64,000 bases of DNA from Nostoc cf. commune SO-36 (GCF_023734775.1 NZ_AP025732.1:4772501-4836500); one strand, 5' to 3'; shown: positions 17,843 through 28,864, numbered from the stretch's first letter. Made by a program: numbers and translations. The notes: generated by a model not told the origin, from the sequence alone.

Positions 17843-20554
17843 TTACGAATTCCGCACAGTGTTACTAGCTTTCAACTTAGGATAAGCAATCCGTTTGTGA
17901 TGAAATTGCTGCCAAACATCCACAAATATCTGGGCAATTTTTGATATTTCTTCTCGTGTTAATCCTGAATCTACGAGCTGATTGTCTTGCCATTTAGAAC
18001 GCAGGATATTATTTAACATTGCTAAAGCTTGCTCAGTGGAGACATCTTTGAGTGATGGCTTTTTTCCCAGAGGTTTCGCCGATGCTTCGAGCGATCGCAG
18101 CGCTGCTTCGCAAGAATCTGCTAACATAACAATCCCGGTTTCGCGTGATTGGGGAATTGGGCCATCGTAGCGAAAATCTGCATCGTCTACTGTTAAACTT
18201 GGATCTTCTTGAGCCATTTGCTGGGCTTGATGATGAAAATAGGCAATCAGCATCGTTCCCTGATGCTCTGGAATAAAAGCTTGAATCGCTGTCGGCAAAA
18301 GGTGTTTACGCGCCATCACCAATCCTTCAGTTACGTGCTTTTTGATAATTTCTGCACTCTTCCAAGGATCTTTAACCTCTGTATCATGTTTATTCGGCCC
18401 CCCCATTTGATTTTCAATAAATCCAAGGGGATCGTGCATTTTGCCAATATCGTGATATAATGTTCCAGCCCTGACCAACTCAACATTGCATCCTAATTCT
18501 TTGGCAGCAGCTTCGGCAAGGGTAGCGACAAACAGCGTGTGTTGAAAAGTTCCGGGAGTCTCAGTAGCAAGTCGTTTTAACAAAGGGCGGTTAGGGTTCG
18601 CCAACTCCGCTAAACGGATGGGAGTAACTAAATCAAAAACTTTTTCTAGATAAGGACTCAACCCTAAAGCTACAACACTCCAGCCTAAGCCGGATAAAGC
18701 AAACAATCCGGCTTCTCGGAGAACGATATACCAAGTTGAACCAAATGCTTGACCAATTAAGATTTTAACAACCAGATAAATACTACCCTGAGTTAAAGCG
18801 ATCGCCACACCCAATAATGCCAATTCCTCACGCGATCGCAATCGTTGCGCTATGTAACTACCTAATATTCCTCCCCCGGCACCAGCTAAAAGCGCAGCCT
18901 TGCTTATATCCAAGCTAATAGCTAATATCGGCAACAGCAGTCCGACAACTGTTAACCCCAAAGTGGGGCCATAAAAGCTTCCCAACAATAAACCAAGGGC
19001 ACTCCAGGTGGTATAAGGTAATCCGATCACAATCACTCCTGGCACACTCAGAGTTAGCAATAACACCAATAGGCGATCGCGTTGTCGCAATTCGTAATCT
19101 ACATGCCGTTCTACCCAGACAACAATGCCAATAGCGATCGCAATAATACCTGTTAACTTGCCTAACTCGTGCCATTTTACCTCCCGGCGAACCAGGCGAT
19201 AATGCTCTAGCACCTCAAAATTCCATGCAGTAATCTGCACTCCTCTTTTGACAATCACCTCACCACGTCGTAGCTTCATCATCACGGGTGGCACACCAGC
19301 AGCGGCCTTTTGAGCGTTTTCTCTGGTTTGTTCTTCATCTTTTTGCAGATTCGGCTTGAGTACAGCTAACAACAGGTTCTTTGCCAAAGCTTTGGCGGAT
19401 TCTGGTACAAAGGTCTGCAATTGTAAACTCACCGCATCTTGTAAAATATTTTTTGGCAGTCCTTGTGGGATGCCTTGGGTGAGAATCCGCTCTGCACTCT
19501 CATGGATTCCCATTTGTGTTTTGTCCCATTCCACATCTGACAAATCCAAGAAAGGAGATTCCTCGTATATTGCTTCTGGAATAACAGTCTCTAACTGTAA
19601 AAGTTTGGCATTAGCTTGGGTGTATCTTTGGCGTGTTTGAAAAATTTGGGCAATCAGTGAGGATAAGCTTTTATCAGAACTAGTGATGCGGTAAGATTCT
19701 AGTTGTGCTACGGCTTGAGTAAAGTCAGTGTTTTGAGAAAAATCAACAGGGTTTGTCTTCTGTGGCGTTGTTGTACGCGGTTGGCGTTCCTGATTGGGTG
19801 CAGCTATAGATGATGGGCGTGATGAGGCGGCGGTTTGTCTTTTTTGTTGATTTTTACTATTTTCTATAGTCAATAGCACTGCTTGCCATTCTGATTCAGG
19901 ACAAGAGCGGAGATAACGTTGGGTAGAGATGGACAAAATTACAGGATCAAAAAAAGGAAAAGCTCCAGCAACGGTGCGAATTTCGTCGCCATCATCCAGA
20001 AGTTTTTGCAAATTTTCCTTAATTTGTTCGTTCATTCGCGCATCAAGCATCAGCACTTGTAAGGAGCTTGTACTAACAGCTTTGCGCTCGGCTTCTGTTT
20101 TTTTCTGATCTTCGATACTAGCTGCGTAAGGCGCTGTAATTGTCTGGGGTGCAGGATTTCCTACTTGAAGTTGCGTCTGGTTGTATAATTTATGTCCAAT
20201 AACGGCAGTGAGGGATACTAGAGCGATCGCTAAAATTACCAAAGAACGCTGTTCATGCACCCAATCTAAACAGACTGCATAAATAGTACTTTTAGTTTTG
20301 ACCGATTTTGTTTTTGACTGGAGCGCTATTTCTTGTTTTCGGCGATGCCTACGGCGAGCTACGTCTACGCTTTTATCGTTGGTTTTTGATAAAAATAAGA
20401 TTATATTTTTCTGGACAGTGCTTAGAAGTTCCCTTCTATGGCTTTTGCTTTTGGGACTTCTCATTAACTTTCCCTTACGGCGTAGTCCTTTGTACTGTCG
20501 CCGCCAGTTAGTCAATTGCTGGGTTAAGAACTGCAAAAATTGCTGCATTTTCAT
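17843..20554 (-). CDS. 7TM-HD family phosphohydrolase (PgpH/YqfF-like, probable cyclic-di-AMP phosphodiesterase)
   Basis: About 900 residues: a basic cytoplasmic N-terminus, one transmembrane helix (SLVILAIALVSLTAVIGHKL), a long extracytoplasmic 7TMR-HDED region, then seven membrane helices (from IIAIAIGIVVWV to GLGWSVVALGLSPYL) and a C-terminal HD domain with HTLFVATLAEAAAKEL and the metal-binding HDIGKMHDPLGFIENQ. PgpH-type enzymes hydrolyse cyclic di-AMP to pApA. ATG 20554 is preferred over a TTG at 20590. The N-terminal 50 or so residues include a segment (ARRRHRRKQ) encoded by a dispersed GCGATGCC...GGCGAGCTACG repeat, an unusual insertion within coding DNA. Confidence 0.88.
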   Translation of the reverse strand: MKMQQFLQFLTQQLTNWRRQYKGLRRKGKLMRSPKSKSHRRELLSTVQKNIILFLSKTNDKSVDVARRRHRRKQEIALQSKTKSVKTKSTIYAVCLDWVHEQRSLVILAIALVSLTAVIGHKLYNQTQLQVGNPAPQTITAPYAASIEDQKKTEAERKAVSTSSLQVLMLDARMNEQIKENLQKLLDDGDEIRTVAGAFPFFDPVILSISTQRYLRSCPESEWQAVLLTIENSKNQQKRQTAASSRPSSIAAPNQERQPRTTTPQKTNPVDFSQNTDFTQAVAQLESYRITSSDKSLSSLIAQIFQTRQRYTQANAKLLQLETVIPEAIYEESPFLDLSDVEWDKTQMGIHESAERILTQGIPQGLPKNILQDAVSLQLQTFVPESAKALAKNLLLAVLKPNLQKDEEQTRENAQKAAAGVPPVMMKLRRGEVIVKRGVQITAWNFEVLEHYRLVRREVKWHELGKLTGIIAIAIGIVVWVERHVDYELRQRDRLLVLLLTLSVPGVIVIGLPYTTWSALGLLLGSFYGPTLGLTVVGLLLPILAISLDISKAALLAGAGGGILGSYIAQRLRSREELALLGVAIALTQGSIYLVVKILIGQAFGSTWYIVLREAGLFALSGLGWSVVALGLSPYLEKVFDLVTPIRLAELANPNRPLLKRLATETPGTFQHTLFVATLAEAAAKELGCNVELVRAGTLYHDIGKMHDPLGFIENQMGGPNKHDTEVKDPWKSAEIIKKHVTEGLVMARKHLLPTAIQAFIPEHQGTMLIAYFHHQAQQMAQEDPSLTVDDADFRYDGPIPQSRETGIVMLADSCEAALRSLEASAKPLGKKPSLKDVSTEQALAMLNNILRSKWQDNQLVDSGLTREEISKIAQIFVDVWQQFHHKRIAYPKLKASNTVRNS

Positions 20555-20635
20555 TATCTCTGCCTGCAATTGCTGACTTTGATACCTCAAAAAAAGACTG
20601 CAACTACGGTGGCAAGCGCTAATTACGAATTATTC

Positions 20636-21586
20636 TTAACGCGACCGAATAACGCGAGGAGCTGCATAAACTGAAAGCGGAGCCTCTTCACATCCCTCCT
20701 CTGTGAACTCCTTTGCATTTAAGGTAAGATTATACACTCCTGACCACACCGCCACAAATGCATCGGTCAATTCTAACATTTGGGAAAAAGTAGTTAGTCC
20801 CCATCCTGGAGAATTCTTCTGCAAGAGCAAGACTTGCCAATTTACAGGAATTCCACTTGTACCGTTATATGCTCCTGATAAAGCACCAGTAATTGCACCT
20901 GTAGCTTGGGAGGTTAGAGACGTACCATTTTGCACTTGAGAATTATCATTGTAAGTAGCCTGCAAAACTGCAAGGCGAAAGTCCTCCAAAGTACTCAAAA
21001 AGCAATAAAATGCAATCGCAATAGTGTTACTGAGTTTTTCTTCCCTGGCAAACTCAGCCTGCGCCGTTGACAATCCAGCTCCTTGCTCTAATAAATTCTG
21101 GACTCTTAATAATTTTTTTGGTATTGATGTCGGTGTTTCTCCGAGAAAAGCGATTGTTTGCGGGATGAGGGTTAAAGGGTTGAGTTTTTCAGTTAAGGCA
21201 AGAGCGATCGCATATCCTACTGCTAGTGTTCCATCCCGTACTACTGGGTCATCTTCCCAGATTTTTACCACACGCAGCAAGCTTTGTCGCAGCTTAATTG
21301 GACTTTCGTGAAAAAAGAGTGTTACTGGTAGCGTAGCAATAATTATTTTTATAGATATTGAGATGTTATCAGTTGCTGCGAAATGAGCCGATTCTTCTTG
21401 CTGACGCTCTATCCAATCATCTAAATCTAATCTACCCAAGGCAATGAAACTCTGGATACCCAGAACCGCCATATTGCCCAAATCTAGGCAACTGTGAAAT
21501 TGTATTTCACCACCAGAAGTTAAACTTTCCCCCAGGAATGCTCCGAGTAAAGTACCTTTAAAGCGATTTATAGGAGAGTGACGCAT
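20636..21586 (-). CDS. ADP-ribosylglycohydrolase-like protein
   Basis: The 316-residue protein starts with INRFKGTLLGAFLGESL, equivalent to the GxxxGxAxGD start of the ADP-ribosyl-[dinitrogen reductase] hydrolase fold, and has TGAITGALSGAYNGTSGIP near the C-terminus, matching the GA(V)AGAxxGxxxIP signature. The acidic metal ligands of the first motif are weak here (GES in place of GDA), so catalytic activity is uncertain. It lies 45 bp downstream of a position close to the pgpH-like start, same strand, and may be upstream in the same transcript. Confidence 0.75.
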   Translation of the reverse strand: MRHSPINRFKGTLLGAFLGESLTSGGEIQFHSCLDLGNMAVLGIQSFIALGRLDLDDWIERQQEESAHFAATDNISISIKIIIATLPVTLFFHESPIKLRQSLLRVVKIWEDDPVVRDGTLAVGYAIALALTEKLNPLTLIPQTIAFLGETPTSIPKKLLRVQNLLEQGAGLSTAQAEFAREEKLSNTIAIAFYCFLSTLEDFRLAVLQATYNDNSQVQNGTSLTSQATGAITGALSGAYNGTSGIPVNWQVLLLQKNSPGWGLTTFSQMLELTDAFVAVWSGVYNLTLNAKEFTEEGCEEAPLSVYAAPRVIRSR

Positions 21587-21669
21587 AAATTATGTATGTA
21601 GTTAAAAGTGAGGACTTAATCAAAGATTGCTAATTCCTAACTTTACTACCAACTACCAATTCCTAATTT

Positions 21670-22134
21670 CTAACTCCTAATCCTTAAATGATCTACCAAA
21701 GCTTGTAAACCCAACAAGTAACTTTGAACGCCAAAACCACTTATTTGCCCGATCGCTACTGGAGAAATATACGAATGATGGCGAAAATCTTCCCGGCGGT
21801 AGATGTTACTTAAATGTACTTCTACTGTAGGCAAATTAACAGCCGCGATCGCATCTCGCAATGCCACACTTGTGTGGGTATACGCGCCTGCATTAATCAG
21901 AATTCCCTGATGTTGCCCTAATGCGCCATGAATATTATCTACCAAAGTTCCTTCATGATTTGACTGCACAGGAAAAATTTTCGCCTGTAATTTGAATGCT
22001 TGTTCTTCTAACAGGCGGTTAATTTCAGCTAGTGTCAACGAACCATAAATTTCGGGTTCTCTTTGTCCTAGCAAATTTAAGTTTGGCCCATGCAGTGCCA
22101 GAATGCTTAAGGGTTGCCAAGTCGAGTTCAGCAC
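21670..22134 (-). CDS. aroQ: 3-dehydroquinate dehydratase, type II
   Basis: Third enzyme of the shikimate pathway: 3-dehydroquinate to 3-dehydroshikimate, as a cytoplasmic dodecamer. The 154 residues show [18 protein letters not shown] with the catalytic Arg and Tyr, [26 protein letters not shown] and [18 protein letters not shown], all standard. The GTG at 22134 is the usable start and has no Shine-Dalgarno; it lies 7 bp after the stop of a small upstream ORF (22142-22282), which suggests translational coupling. Confidence 0.95.
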   Translation of the reverse strand: MLNSTWQPLSILALHGPNLNLLGQREPEIYGSLTLAEINRLLEEQAFKLQAKIFPVQSNHEGTLVDNIHGALGQHQGILINAGAYTHTSVALRDAIAAVNLPTVEVHLSNIYRREDFRHHSYISPVAIGQISGFGVQSYLLGLQALVDHLRIRS

Positions 22135-22141
22135 TTGGGGA

Positions 22142-22282
22142 TTAGTGCCGACGGCGTGAGCGATCGTTCACAGGAATCGGAATCAGTTCCGGTTCCGGTT
22201 CAGCCTCTGGCCCTAACAGGCTATCAATTAGCCTACGAGCTAATTCCTTAAGCTTTTCCAGCACCTTTTCTATATAGTCCAT
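22142..22282 (-). CDS. Small 46-residue protein encoded ahead of aroQ
   Basis: Reading leftwards from ATG 22282 gives [20 protein letters not shown] followed by [26 protein letters not shown] and TAA. AGGAG stands about 10 bp before the ATG. The first half is a strongly amphipathic, Leu-rich helix; the second half is Pro/Glu-rich with a basic end. The stop lies 7 bp from the aroQ GTG, which lacks its own ribosome site. It may be a real small protein or a leader that couples translation to aroQ. No known family is recognised. Confidence 0.55.
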   Translation of the reverse strand: MDYIEKVLEKLKELARRLIDSLLGPEAEPEPELIPIPVNDRSRRRH

Positions 22283-22534
22283 GAACAGACCGCTCCTGAG
22301 ATACTACCTCAATTTTTGATTAACAGGTACGCATAAAATGGCATATTTTCGCACCTCTGGCTTCCAATCGGGCTGATACACAATCCCGTATTTGGGACAT
22401 AAGCCACTTCTAAAATTTGGCGTTGTGTTTTCCCTTACCTTTTAGACTATCATACATTGCAATCTATCGAACTGCATCCTATCAAGGATGAGTCTTAAGG
22501 GTCAAGAGTCATACTTTGGACTCTTGACTTGCAA

Positions 22535-25186
22535 CTAGGTTTCTGTAGCTTTTTTTTTCGCAGCAGTCGTTGATGATTTAGCAGTTGACTTAGATTTGGA
22601 ACTCGTTGATTTACTCGTTTTGCGAGTCGATTTCCCGGTTGATGCCTTAGCTGCCAACAAGTTCAGCGCCTCAGCCAGCGTTATATTTTCCACCGTTTGA
22701 CCTTCTGGGATACTTACATTAGTTTTGCCATGCTTAATGTAAGGGCCATAAGGGCCATCGTAGATGTTAATTGCTTCCCCGTCCTCTGGATGCGTACCCA
22801 ATTCGCGCAAAGCTGCCTTAGACTTACTGTTGGTGGAACTGCGTCCCTTTTTTGGTTCAGCCAACAATTCCAACGCACGTTCTGGGGTAATTGTCAATAC
22901 ATTGTCAGCAGCTTTTAGGGAGCGGTAATCTTTTCCCTCCTTACCCTGGTCATGAACCACATAAGGCCCAAAGCGTCCTAAACTTGCTTGGATTTTGCCG
23001 CCAGTAACTGGGTGAACTCCCAATGTTCGGGGTAGCGCCAACAGACCAACAGCCATTTCCAGGGTAACGGTTTCTGGGGTGACACCTTTGAGTAGGGAGG
23101 CTTGTTTCGGTTTGGGGTTTTCGTCGGTTTTATCACCCAATTGAACATAAGGCCCGTAAGCACCAATTTTCACATAAATCGGTTCGCCAGTTTCGGGATG
23201 CCGACCTACCTGGTCAGGGCCAGTGATTTTTTGCCGCAGCAGCACTTCTACCTGTTTGGGGTCGAGGTCAGCTGGTGTCAAGTCTTTGGGAATTGAGGCG
23301 GTGATCACCCCCTCACCATTCACAACCTCAATGTAGGGGCCATATTTTCCAATGCGGACTTTGGCATCTAGATTCTCTAGTTCTACAGTCCTAGCTTTGG
23401 TGGCATCAATTTGACTTTCCCTTTCTCTAACTAAGGTTTCCAGCCCTTTTTCTCCTAAATAAAATTGCTGCAAGTAGGGCAACCATTTCGCTTCACCCGT
23501 AGCAATGTCATCAAGGGTTTGCTCCATTTTCGAGGTGAAACTAGGATCAACGATGTCTGGGAAATGTTTTTCCAGCAAGTCGGTGACGGCGAAAGCAGTG
23601 AAAGTGGGAATGAGAGCGTTACTTACCAAATGGGCGTAACCCTTGTCGATAATTGTGCCAATGATGCTGGCGTAGGTACTGGGACGACCGATACCTTCGC
23701 TTTCTAAGGTTTTCACCAAAGTTGCTTCGGTGTATCTAGCTGGCGGTTGAGTTTCGTGCCCAACGGCTTCTAACTCTGTACAATTCGGATGATCTCCCAC
23801 TTTCAGATTCGGCAAAATTACTTCCTGATCTTCCAGTGCTGCTTCCGGGTCGTCTGAACCTTCGACGTAGGCGCGTAAGTATCCTGGAAATTCAATCCTT
23901 TTGCCAGAAGAACGGAATCCAGCATCCTCAACTTGCAACTGCACGGTAATTTGAGTTTGGCGAGAATCAGCCATTTGACAGGCGACAGTCCGCTTCCAAA
24001 TCAAATCGTAAACGGCAAGTTCTCGACCACCCAAAGCAGTTTCTTGGGGCGTGCGGAAGCTGCTACCTGCTGGACGAATTGCTTCGTGCGCTTCTTGTGC
24101 GCCTTTAGATTTGGTGGTGTATTGCCGGGGTTGGGGACTGAGGTATTGTTGACCGTAAAGCTTTTCTACACAACTTCGAGCAGCTGCGATCGCTTGATCT
24201 GACAAATGTACAGAATCTGTCCGCATATAGGTAATATACCCTTGCTCGTACAAATTCTGGGCAACCCGCATTGTGTCACGGGCTGAGAGGCGCAATTTTC
24301 GGTTAGATTCTTGTTGCAGTGTTGAGGTGGTGAACGGTGGCGCAGGTTTGCGCGTTACTGGGCGTTCCTCCATGTCGCTAACACTCCAGGTTTTACCAGT
24401 TAGGCGTTCCTTGAGCGCTACAGCTTGGTCTTCATTGAGCAACAAGACATTGCGACCTGCGGTAATTTGTCCGGTGGTTGCGTCAAAATCGCTACCGTTA
24501 GCGATTTTGGTTCCTGCCAATGTTACCAACTGGGAAGCAAAGGGGGTTTTTTCCTTTGACAAACTAGCTTTCAAATCCCAGTATGTACCCTCATGGAAAG
24601 CGCGGCGTTGGCGTTCCCTAGTCACTAAAACTCGCACAGCTACAGATTGCACTCGCCCAGCAGATAATCCCCAGGCGATTTTTTTCCATAGCAAGGGAGA
24701 CAGGGTATAGCCTACCAATCGATCTAAAATCCGCCGGGTTTCTTGGGCGCGAACCAACTGCTCATCAATTTGACGGCAGTCTTTCAGAGCTTTTTTGATC
24801 GCCTCTTGGGTAATTTCGTGAAACACCATCCGCTTAGTCGGAACTTTCGGCTTCAGCAGTTGGTATAAATGCCAACTAATGCTTTCACCTTCCCGGTCTT
24901 CGTCCGTTGCCAGAATCAGTTCATCTACATCTTTTAGGGCTTCTTTAAGCTGGGTGACAATTTTCTTTTTGTCTTTCGGGACAACATATACCGGTTCAAA
25001 GTCGGCGTCCACATTTACCCCTAGCTGCGCCCATGTTTCCCCCTTGACGGCAGCAGGAATTTCACTAGCCGACTGGGGTAAGTCACGCACATGACCCATA
25101 GACGCTTCCACCCGATAGCCTGCTGGCAGGTAGTTGCGAATGGTACGAGCTTTGGTTGGAGATTCGACGATGACGAGAGTTGACAT
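22535..25186 (-). CDS. topA: DNA topoisomerase I
   Basis: Type IA topoisomerase that relaxes negative supercoils through a 5'-phosphotyrosine intermediate. The 883 residues begin [16 protein letters not shown] (Toprim), include DEDREGE for metal binding, SAGRVQSVA, and the active-site tyrosine in [14 protein letters not shown] near residue 319. The C-terminal third has repeated IGKYGPYI / IGAYGPYVQ / LGRFGPYVV / [12 protein letters not shown] modules, the cyanobacterial alternative to zinc fingers, and ends in a Lys/Ser/Thr-rich tail. It is complete and unbroken over 2.6 kb. Confidence 0.97.
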   Translation of the reverse strand: MSTLVIVESPTKARTIRNYLPAGYRVEASMGHVRDLPQSASEIPAAVKGETWAQLGVNVDADFEPVYVVPKDKKKIVTQLKEALKDVDELILATDEDREGESISWHLYQLLKPKVPTKRMVFHEITQEAIKKALKDCRQIDEQLVRAQETRRILDRLVGYTLSPLLWKKIAWGLSAGRVQSVAVRVLVTRERQRRAFHEGTYWDLKASLSKEKTPFASQLVTLAGTKIANGSDFDATTGQITAGRNVLLLNEDQAVALKERLTGKTWSVSDMEERPVTRKPAPPFTTSTLQQESNRKLRLSARDTMRVAQNLYEQGYITYMRTDSVHLSDQAIAAARSCVEKLYGQQYLSPQPRQYTTKSKGAQEAHEAIRPAGSSFRTPQETALGGRELAVYDLIWKRTVACQMADSRQTQITVQLQVEDAGFRSSGKRIEFPGYLRAYVEGSDDPEAALEDQEVILPNLKVGDHPNCTELEAVGHETQPPARYTEATLVKTLESEGIGRPSTYASIIGTIIDKGYAHLVSNALIPTFTAFAVTDLLEKHFPDIVDPSFTSKMEQTLDDIATGEAKWLPYLQQFYLGEKGLETLVRERESQIDATKARTVELENLDAKVRIGKYGPYIEVVNGEGVITASIPKDLTPADLDPKQVEVLLRQKITGPDQVGRHPETGEPIYVKIGAYGPYVQLGDKTDENPKPKQASLLKGVTPETVTLEMAVGLLALPRTLGVHPVTGGKIQASLGRFGPYVVHDQGKEGKDYRSLKAADNVLTITPERALELLAEPKKGRSSTNSKSKAALRELGTHPEDGEAINIYDGPYGPYIKHGKTNVSIPEGQTVENITLAEALNLLAAKASTGKSTRKTSKSTSSKSKSTAKSSTTAAKKKATET

Positions 25187-25271
25187 GGAAATTTCAATAA
25201 AAAGAAGAGCTACTAAGCTAAACAGTCAAATTGAGGTAATTTTTGCAAATTGTCAAGATAAAAGGTCGCGC

Positions 25272-25454
25272 TTAGGGCGGTGATTTAATCCTCACATAAA
25301 CTGTCTGCTTGGGATAAAATTCGCTGAACTTATGGCCTAGTCTATCCCAGAGGTTAGAGGAAGGAAACGCTGGGTGTGAATTTCCAGCTATTTCAATCTT
25401 TAACTTATCTAACGCATAATTGGCGACTACAGTTTTCAAAATATCATTGAGCAT
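25272..25454 (-). CDS. Small conserved hypothetical protein
   Basis: Sixty residues from ATG 25454 (MLNDILKTVVANYALDKLKI), preferred over a start at 25475 because the added codons come from the GGGGCAT heptamer repeat at 25451-25485. The protein has an N-terminal helix and a Pro/Tyr-rich end (YPKQTVYVRIKSPP). No domain is recognised and no partner is evident; it follows topA by about 85 bp in reverse order. Confidence 0.4.
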   Translation of the reverse strand: MLNDILKTVVANYALDKLKIEIAGNSHPAFPSSNLWDRLGHKFSEFYPKQTVYVRIKSPP

Positions 25455-25637
25455 GGGGCATGGGGCATAGGGCATTAGGGCATGGGAGATGAGGAAGTAG
25501 GGGAAAGAAGGGAAGAATAACTATTTATTAATTGACCAATGCCCAATCCCCACTTTCTAAGAGCTTGTGCCAAGATTAAACCAAACTTGAGAGCAAAAGC
25601 GAAGTTGGGTTTGCACCCATGTCAGGAAAGCAAAATT

Positions 25638-25931
25638 ATGAAACCAATCCGTCAAGGTGATGTAATTTTACTGCCTGTGCAGCAAATTGAAGGACAAAAA
25701 ATACCTCACTTAACTTTGGCAGAAGGCGAATTTACGGGGCATAAGCATCGCATTACAGAGGGAGACGCAGAATTATACGATAAAGATAGCACACTCTACT
25801 TGCGTGTCTTTTCAGAGTCGGCATTGCTTGCCCATGAGGAGCATAAAGCTATTTCTATTCCCCAAGGTGACTCGATGGTGAAAATTCAGCGAGAATACGA
25901 GCCTGAAGGTTGGCGTTATGTCGCTGATTGA
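25638..25931 (+). CDS. Conserved hypothetical protein upstream of a DUF6745-type gene
   Basis: The 97-residue protein (MKPIRQGDVILLPVQQIEG, GEFTGHKHRITEGDAELY, HEEHKAISIPQGDSMVKIQREYEPEGWRYVAD) is compact, mostly beta. ATG 25638 is chosen because codons before it (from 25539) come from a low-complexity region and the family start MKPIRQGD is natural. The 3' end overlaps the next gene by 14 bp, so they form an operon in which this small protein accompanies a DUF6745-like protein. Function unknown. Confidence 0.65.
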   Translation: MKPIRQGDVILLPVQQIEGQKIPHLTLAEGEFTGHKHRITEGDAELYDKDSTLYLRVFSESALLAHEEHKAISIPQGDSMVKIQREYEPEGWRYVAD

Positions 25932-26949
25932 AAAGTTAACGCCTGAGCAAGAGGCTTTGATTCCAGTTTATCGGGAAAAGTGGAGAGCGATCGCGCTTTC
26001 GACTGAGCGAATTGATCGTGAAAAAGCGGCGGAAGCGGTAAAAGCTGGGTATATAGCGATTCGTAAACAAGAGCCTGAAATTATATTTTGTGATAGTCCG
26101 TATGCTGGTCTAGAAATTGTTATTCACAAGCAACTAAAACACCTATTGAACAGCGAATTTTATAACCAACTTTTGTACAAATTTACAAATGAATTAGGTA
26201 GCCAAGTTGAATGGCAGCTAAATAACCAACTCCAGCTGCAACTACTTGCCGTGCTACCATATTTAACTATACTAGAAGACATATTGAGAGATGAATTAAA
26301 AACTCAACTTCAACTCATAACAAATCTTCCTAGTCTTTGGTTTAAAACTCATTTATATTCAAGCGTGTGCAGTTGGGTAGATTTTTATATTTCGGTCTTA
26401 AATTGCTCTTACAACCAAATAAAATGGCAAGCTTTGCAGTCGCTATTAGGGTATTGTAGCTGGATTTTGCCTTATGAAAAAATTTGTATAGTATGCGATC
26501 GCCCCCTTCACCTGCGCTTTGACAATGAAAACCGCCTCCACGCTGAAGGCGAACCTGCCATTGAATTTATTGATGGATATAGCCTCTACTCCTACCACGG
26601 TGTAACCTTACCTGAAAAATACGGTAAAATTCACCCGCAACAATGGCAATCTCAATGGCTTTTGACAGAGGAAAACGCCGAACTACGCCGAGTGTTAATT
26701 CAGGGTATTGGTTACGCCCGAATTTGCCAAGAACTACAAGCTATTGAATTAGATATTTAGCAAGAATATACTCTATTAAAAATTGATGCTGATGTTGATG
26801 AAGAATCAATTCATTTATTAAAAATGACTTGCCCTAGCACAAGCTTTATTCACGCCTTGCGAGTTCTACCGAATATGAACTCAGCGCGTGAAGCAATTCG
26901 CTGGGTAAATTGGGGTGTAGATCCAGAAGAATTTGGTTTGCAAACATAA
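25918..26949 (+). pseudogene. DUF6745-like protein with in-frame TAG near its C-terminus
   Basis: From ATG 25918 the frame runs 280 codons (LTPEQEALIPVYREKWRAIA ... RVLIQGIGYARICQELQAIELDI) to TAG 26758-26760, then continues without any frame change as QEYTLLKIDADVDEESIHLL, MTCPSTSFIHALRVLP and AIRWVNWGVDPEEFGLQT to TAA 26949. The continuation is what complete members of this family show, so the TAG (probably from TGG) removes the last 62 residues. The biochemical role is not known; families of this kind often lie next to repeat proteins in cyanobacteria. Confidence 0.75.
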
Positions 26950-27310
26950 TTGCTAAATGATGGAATATTTTGGTAATTATTTTTTAAGTATCTTAATACA
27001 CTATGAAATGCGTAATATAGCCTAAATAACTACTGCATCGCCCCAAATTGAAAACTAATTTGCTGAAAAATTAAGATTTATTTAAATAAAACAGCAGGCA
27101 TATTGTGAAAGCCAAGAGCTACACCCTAACCAGTTAAAAGGTTTGAGCGATGCCTACGCCCATGCACTCCAGATAAAACCCTTACAACTCTTCACTTCTT
27201 TAGGTCTACAAGTTTTGAGACAATCAGAAACGATTTAATAATAATCAAGCACCTATAGTCCACTTTTATCGGACTCCGTGTTATTTCTGTTGAAAAGGGA
27301 GAACACAAAC
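26950..27310. other. Gene-free stretch upstream of chlB with a short ORF remnant
   Basis: AT-rich DNA. A frame without a start codon at 27086-27238 reads ESQELHPNQLKGLSDAYAHA and LQLFTSLGLQVLRQSETI, which looks like the C-terminal end of a lost gene. The chlB ribosome site AAGGGAGAA lies just before 27311. Confidence 0.4.
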
Positions 27311-28840
27311 ATGAAATTGGCTTACTGGATGTATGCTGGCCCAGCCCACATCGGCACTCTGCGAATCGCTAGCTCTTTTAAAAATGTTCATGCGATTATG
27401 CATGCCCCCATTGGCGATGACTACTTTAACGTCATGCGCTCCATGCTATCGCGGGAGAGAGATTTTACTCCGGTAACAACCAGTGTCGTCGATCGCAACG
27501 TTTTGGCACGCGGCTCCCAAGAGAAGGTAGTAGATAACATCGTCCGCAAGGATGCCGAGGAACATCCAGATTTGATTGTGTTAACTCCCACCTGCACCTC
27601 CAGCATTTTGCAAGAGGATTTGCACAACTTTGTCGAACGGGCGCAGTTGGAAGCGAAAGGAGATGTAATGCTGGCGGATGTGAACCACTACCGCTACAAC
27701 GAACTGCAAGCAGCCGATCGCACTTTGGATCAAATCGTCCAATATTACATTGAAAAAGCCCGGAAGCGGGGCGAATTGGCACAGGGCAAAACAGCAAAGC
27801 CCTCAGTGAACATTATCGGTACTACCACCCTCGGTTTCCACAATAATCACGACTGCACCGAACTGAAACGGCTGATGGCTGACTTGGGAATTGAGGTAAA
27901 TACCTTAATTCCCGAAGGTGCTTCGGTGAATGACTTGAAGAAGATGCCCAAAGCCTGGTTTAACCTAGTGCCTTACCGCGAACTCGGTTTGACTACAGCT
28001 CGTTACCTGGAAGAATCAATTTGGCACACCTTATATAGACATTACTCCAATGGGTGTAGTGGAAACTGCCCGTTGTTATTCGCAAGATTCAGCAGGTAAT
28101 TAATGCATCAAGGTGCAGAAGTTGACTACGAAAACTTCATCAATGAGCAAACCCTGTATGTATCTCAAGCTGCTTGGTTCTCCCGTTCGATTGACTGTCA
28201 AAACTTGACTGGCAAAAAAGCTGTGGTATTTGGTGACAACACCCACGCCGCCGCCATTACCAAGATTCTGGCGCGAGAAATGGGGATTCATGTTGTTTGG
28301 GCTGGAACCTACTGCAAATATGATGCAGACTGGTTCCGTGAACAGGTGAGCGAGTATTGCGATGAAGTGCTAATTTCCGAAGATCATGGTGAAATTGGGG
28401 ATGCGATCGCTCGTGTCGAACCCTCTGCCATTTTCGGAACCCAAATGGAACGCCACGTTGGTAAACGTTTGGATATTCCCTGCGGCGTAATTGCTGCACC
28501 AATCCACGTGCAAAACTTCCCCATTGGTTACAAACCATTTATGGGTTACGAAGGCACGAATCAGATTACAGATTTGATCTACAATTCCTTCACTTTGGGA
28601 ATGGAAGATCACCTATTAGAAATCTTCGGTGGTCATGATACTAAAGAAGTTATTACGAGGGGAATTTCTGCTGATTCTGATTTGAATTGGACAAAAGATG
28701 GTCAAGCAGAATTGAATAAGATTCCTGGATTTGTGCGCGGTAAAGTGAAGCGTAATACTGAAAAATTTGCCCGCGATCGTGGTTTCAAAGAAATCAACGC
28801 TGAGGTATTGTACGCCGCCAAGGAAGCAGTCGGGGCTTAG
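27311..28840 (+). pseudogene. chlB: Light-independent protochlorophyllide reductase subunit B, with three clustered single-base insertions
   Basis: ChlB pairs with ChlN as the nitrogenase-like catalytic half that reduces protochlorophyllide in the dark, with ChlL as electron donor. ATG 27311 gives [20 protein letters not shown], with intact cluster-binding region up to TTARYLEE, and the C-terminal half resumes at [20 protein letters not shown] to TAG 28840. Between them, about 28015-28023, 28074-28077 and 28108 each have one extra base relative to the expected [20 protein letters not shown] segment; net change is +3, so both ends are in the same frame but a stop (28097-28099) intervenes. Total length, 510 codons, is right. 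True inactivation or assembly error are both possible. Confidence 0.88.
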
Positions 28841-28864
28841 ATTAGCGGTTAATCGAGAAGATTG

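Noticed and set aside
5553..26760. TAG read as a sense codon (recoding)
   Set aside because: Many genes here end normally at TAG, for example chlB and xisI, and cyanobacteria are not known to recode it.
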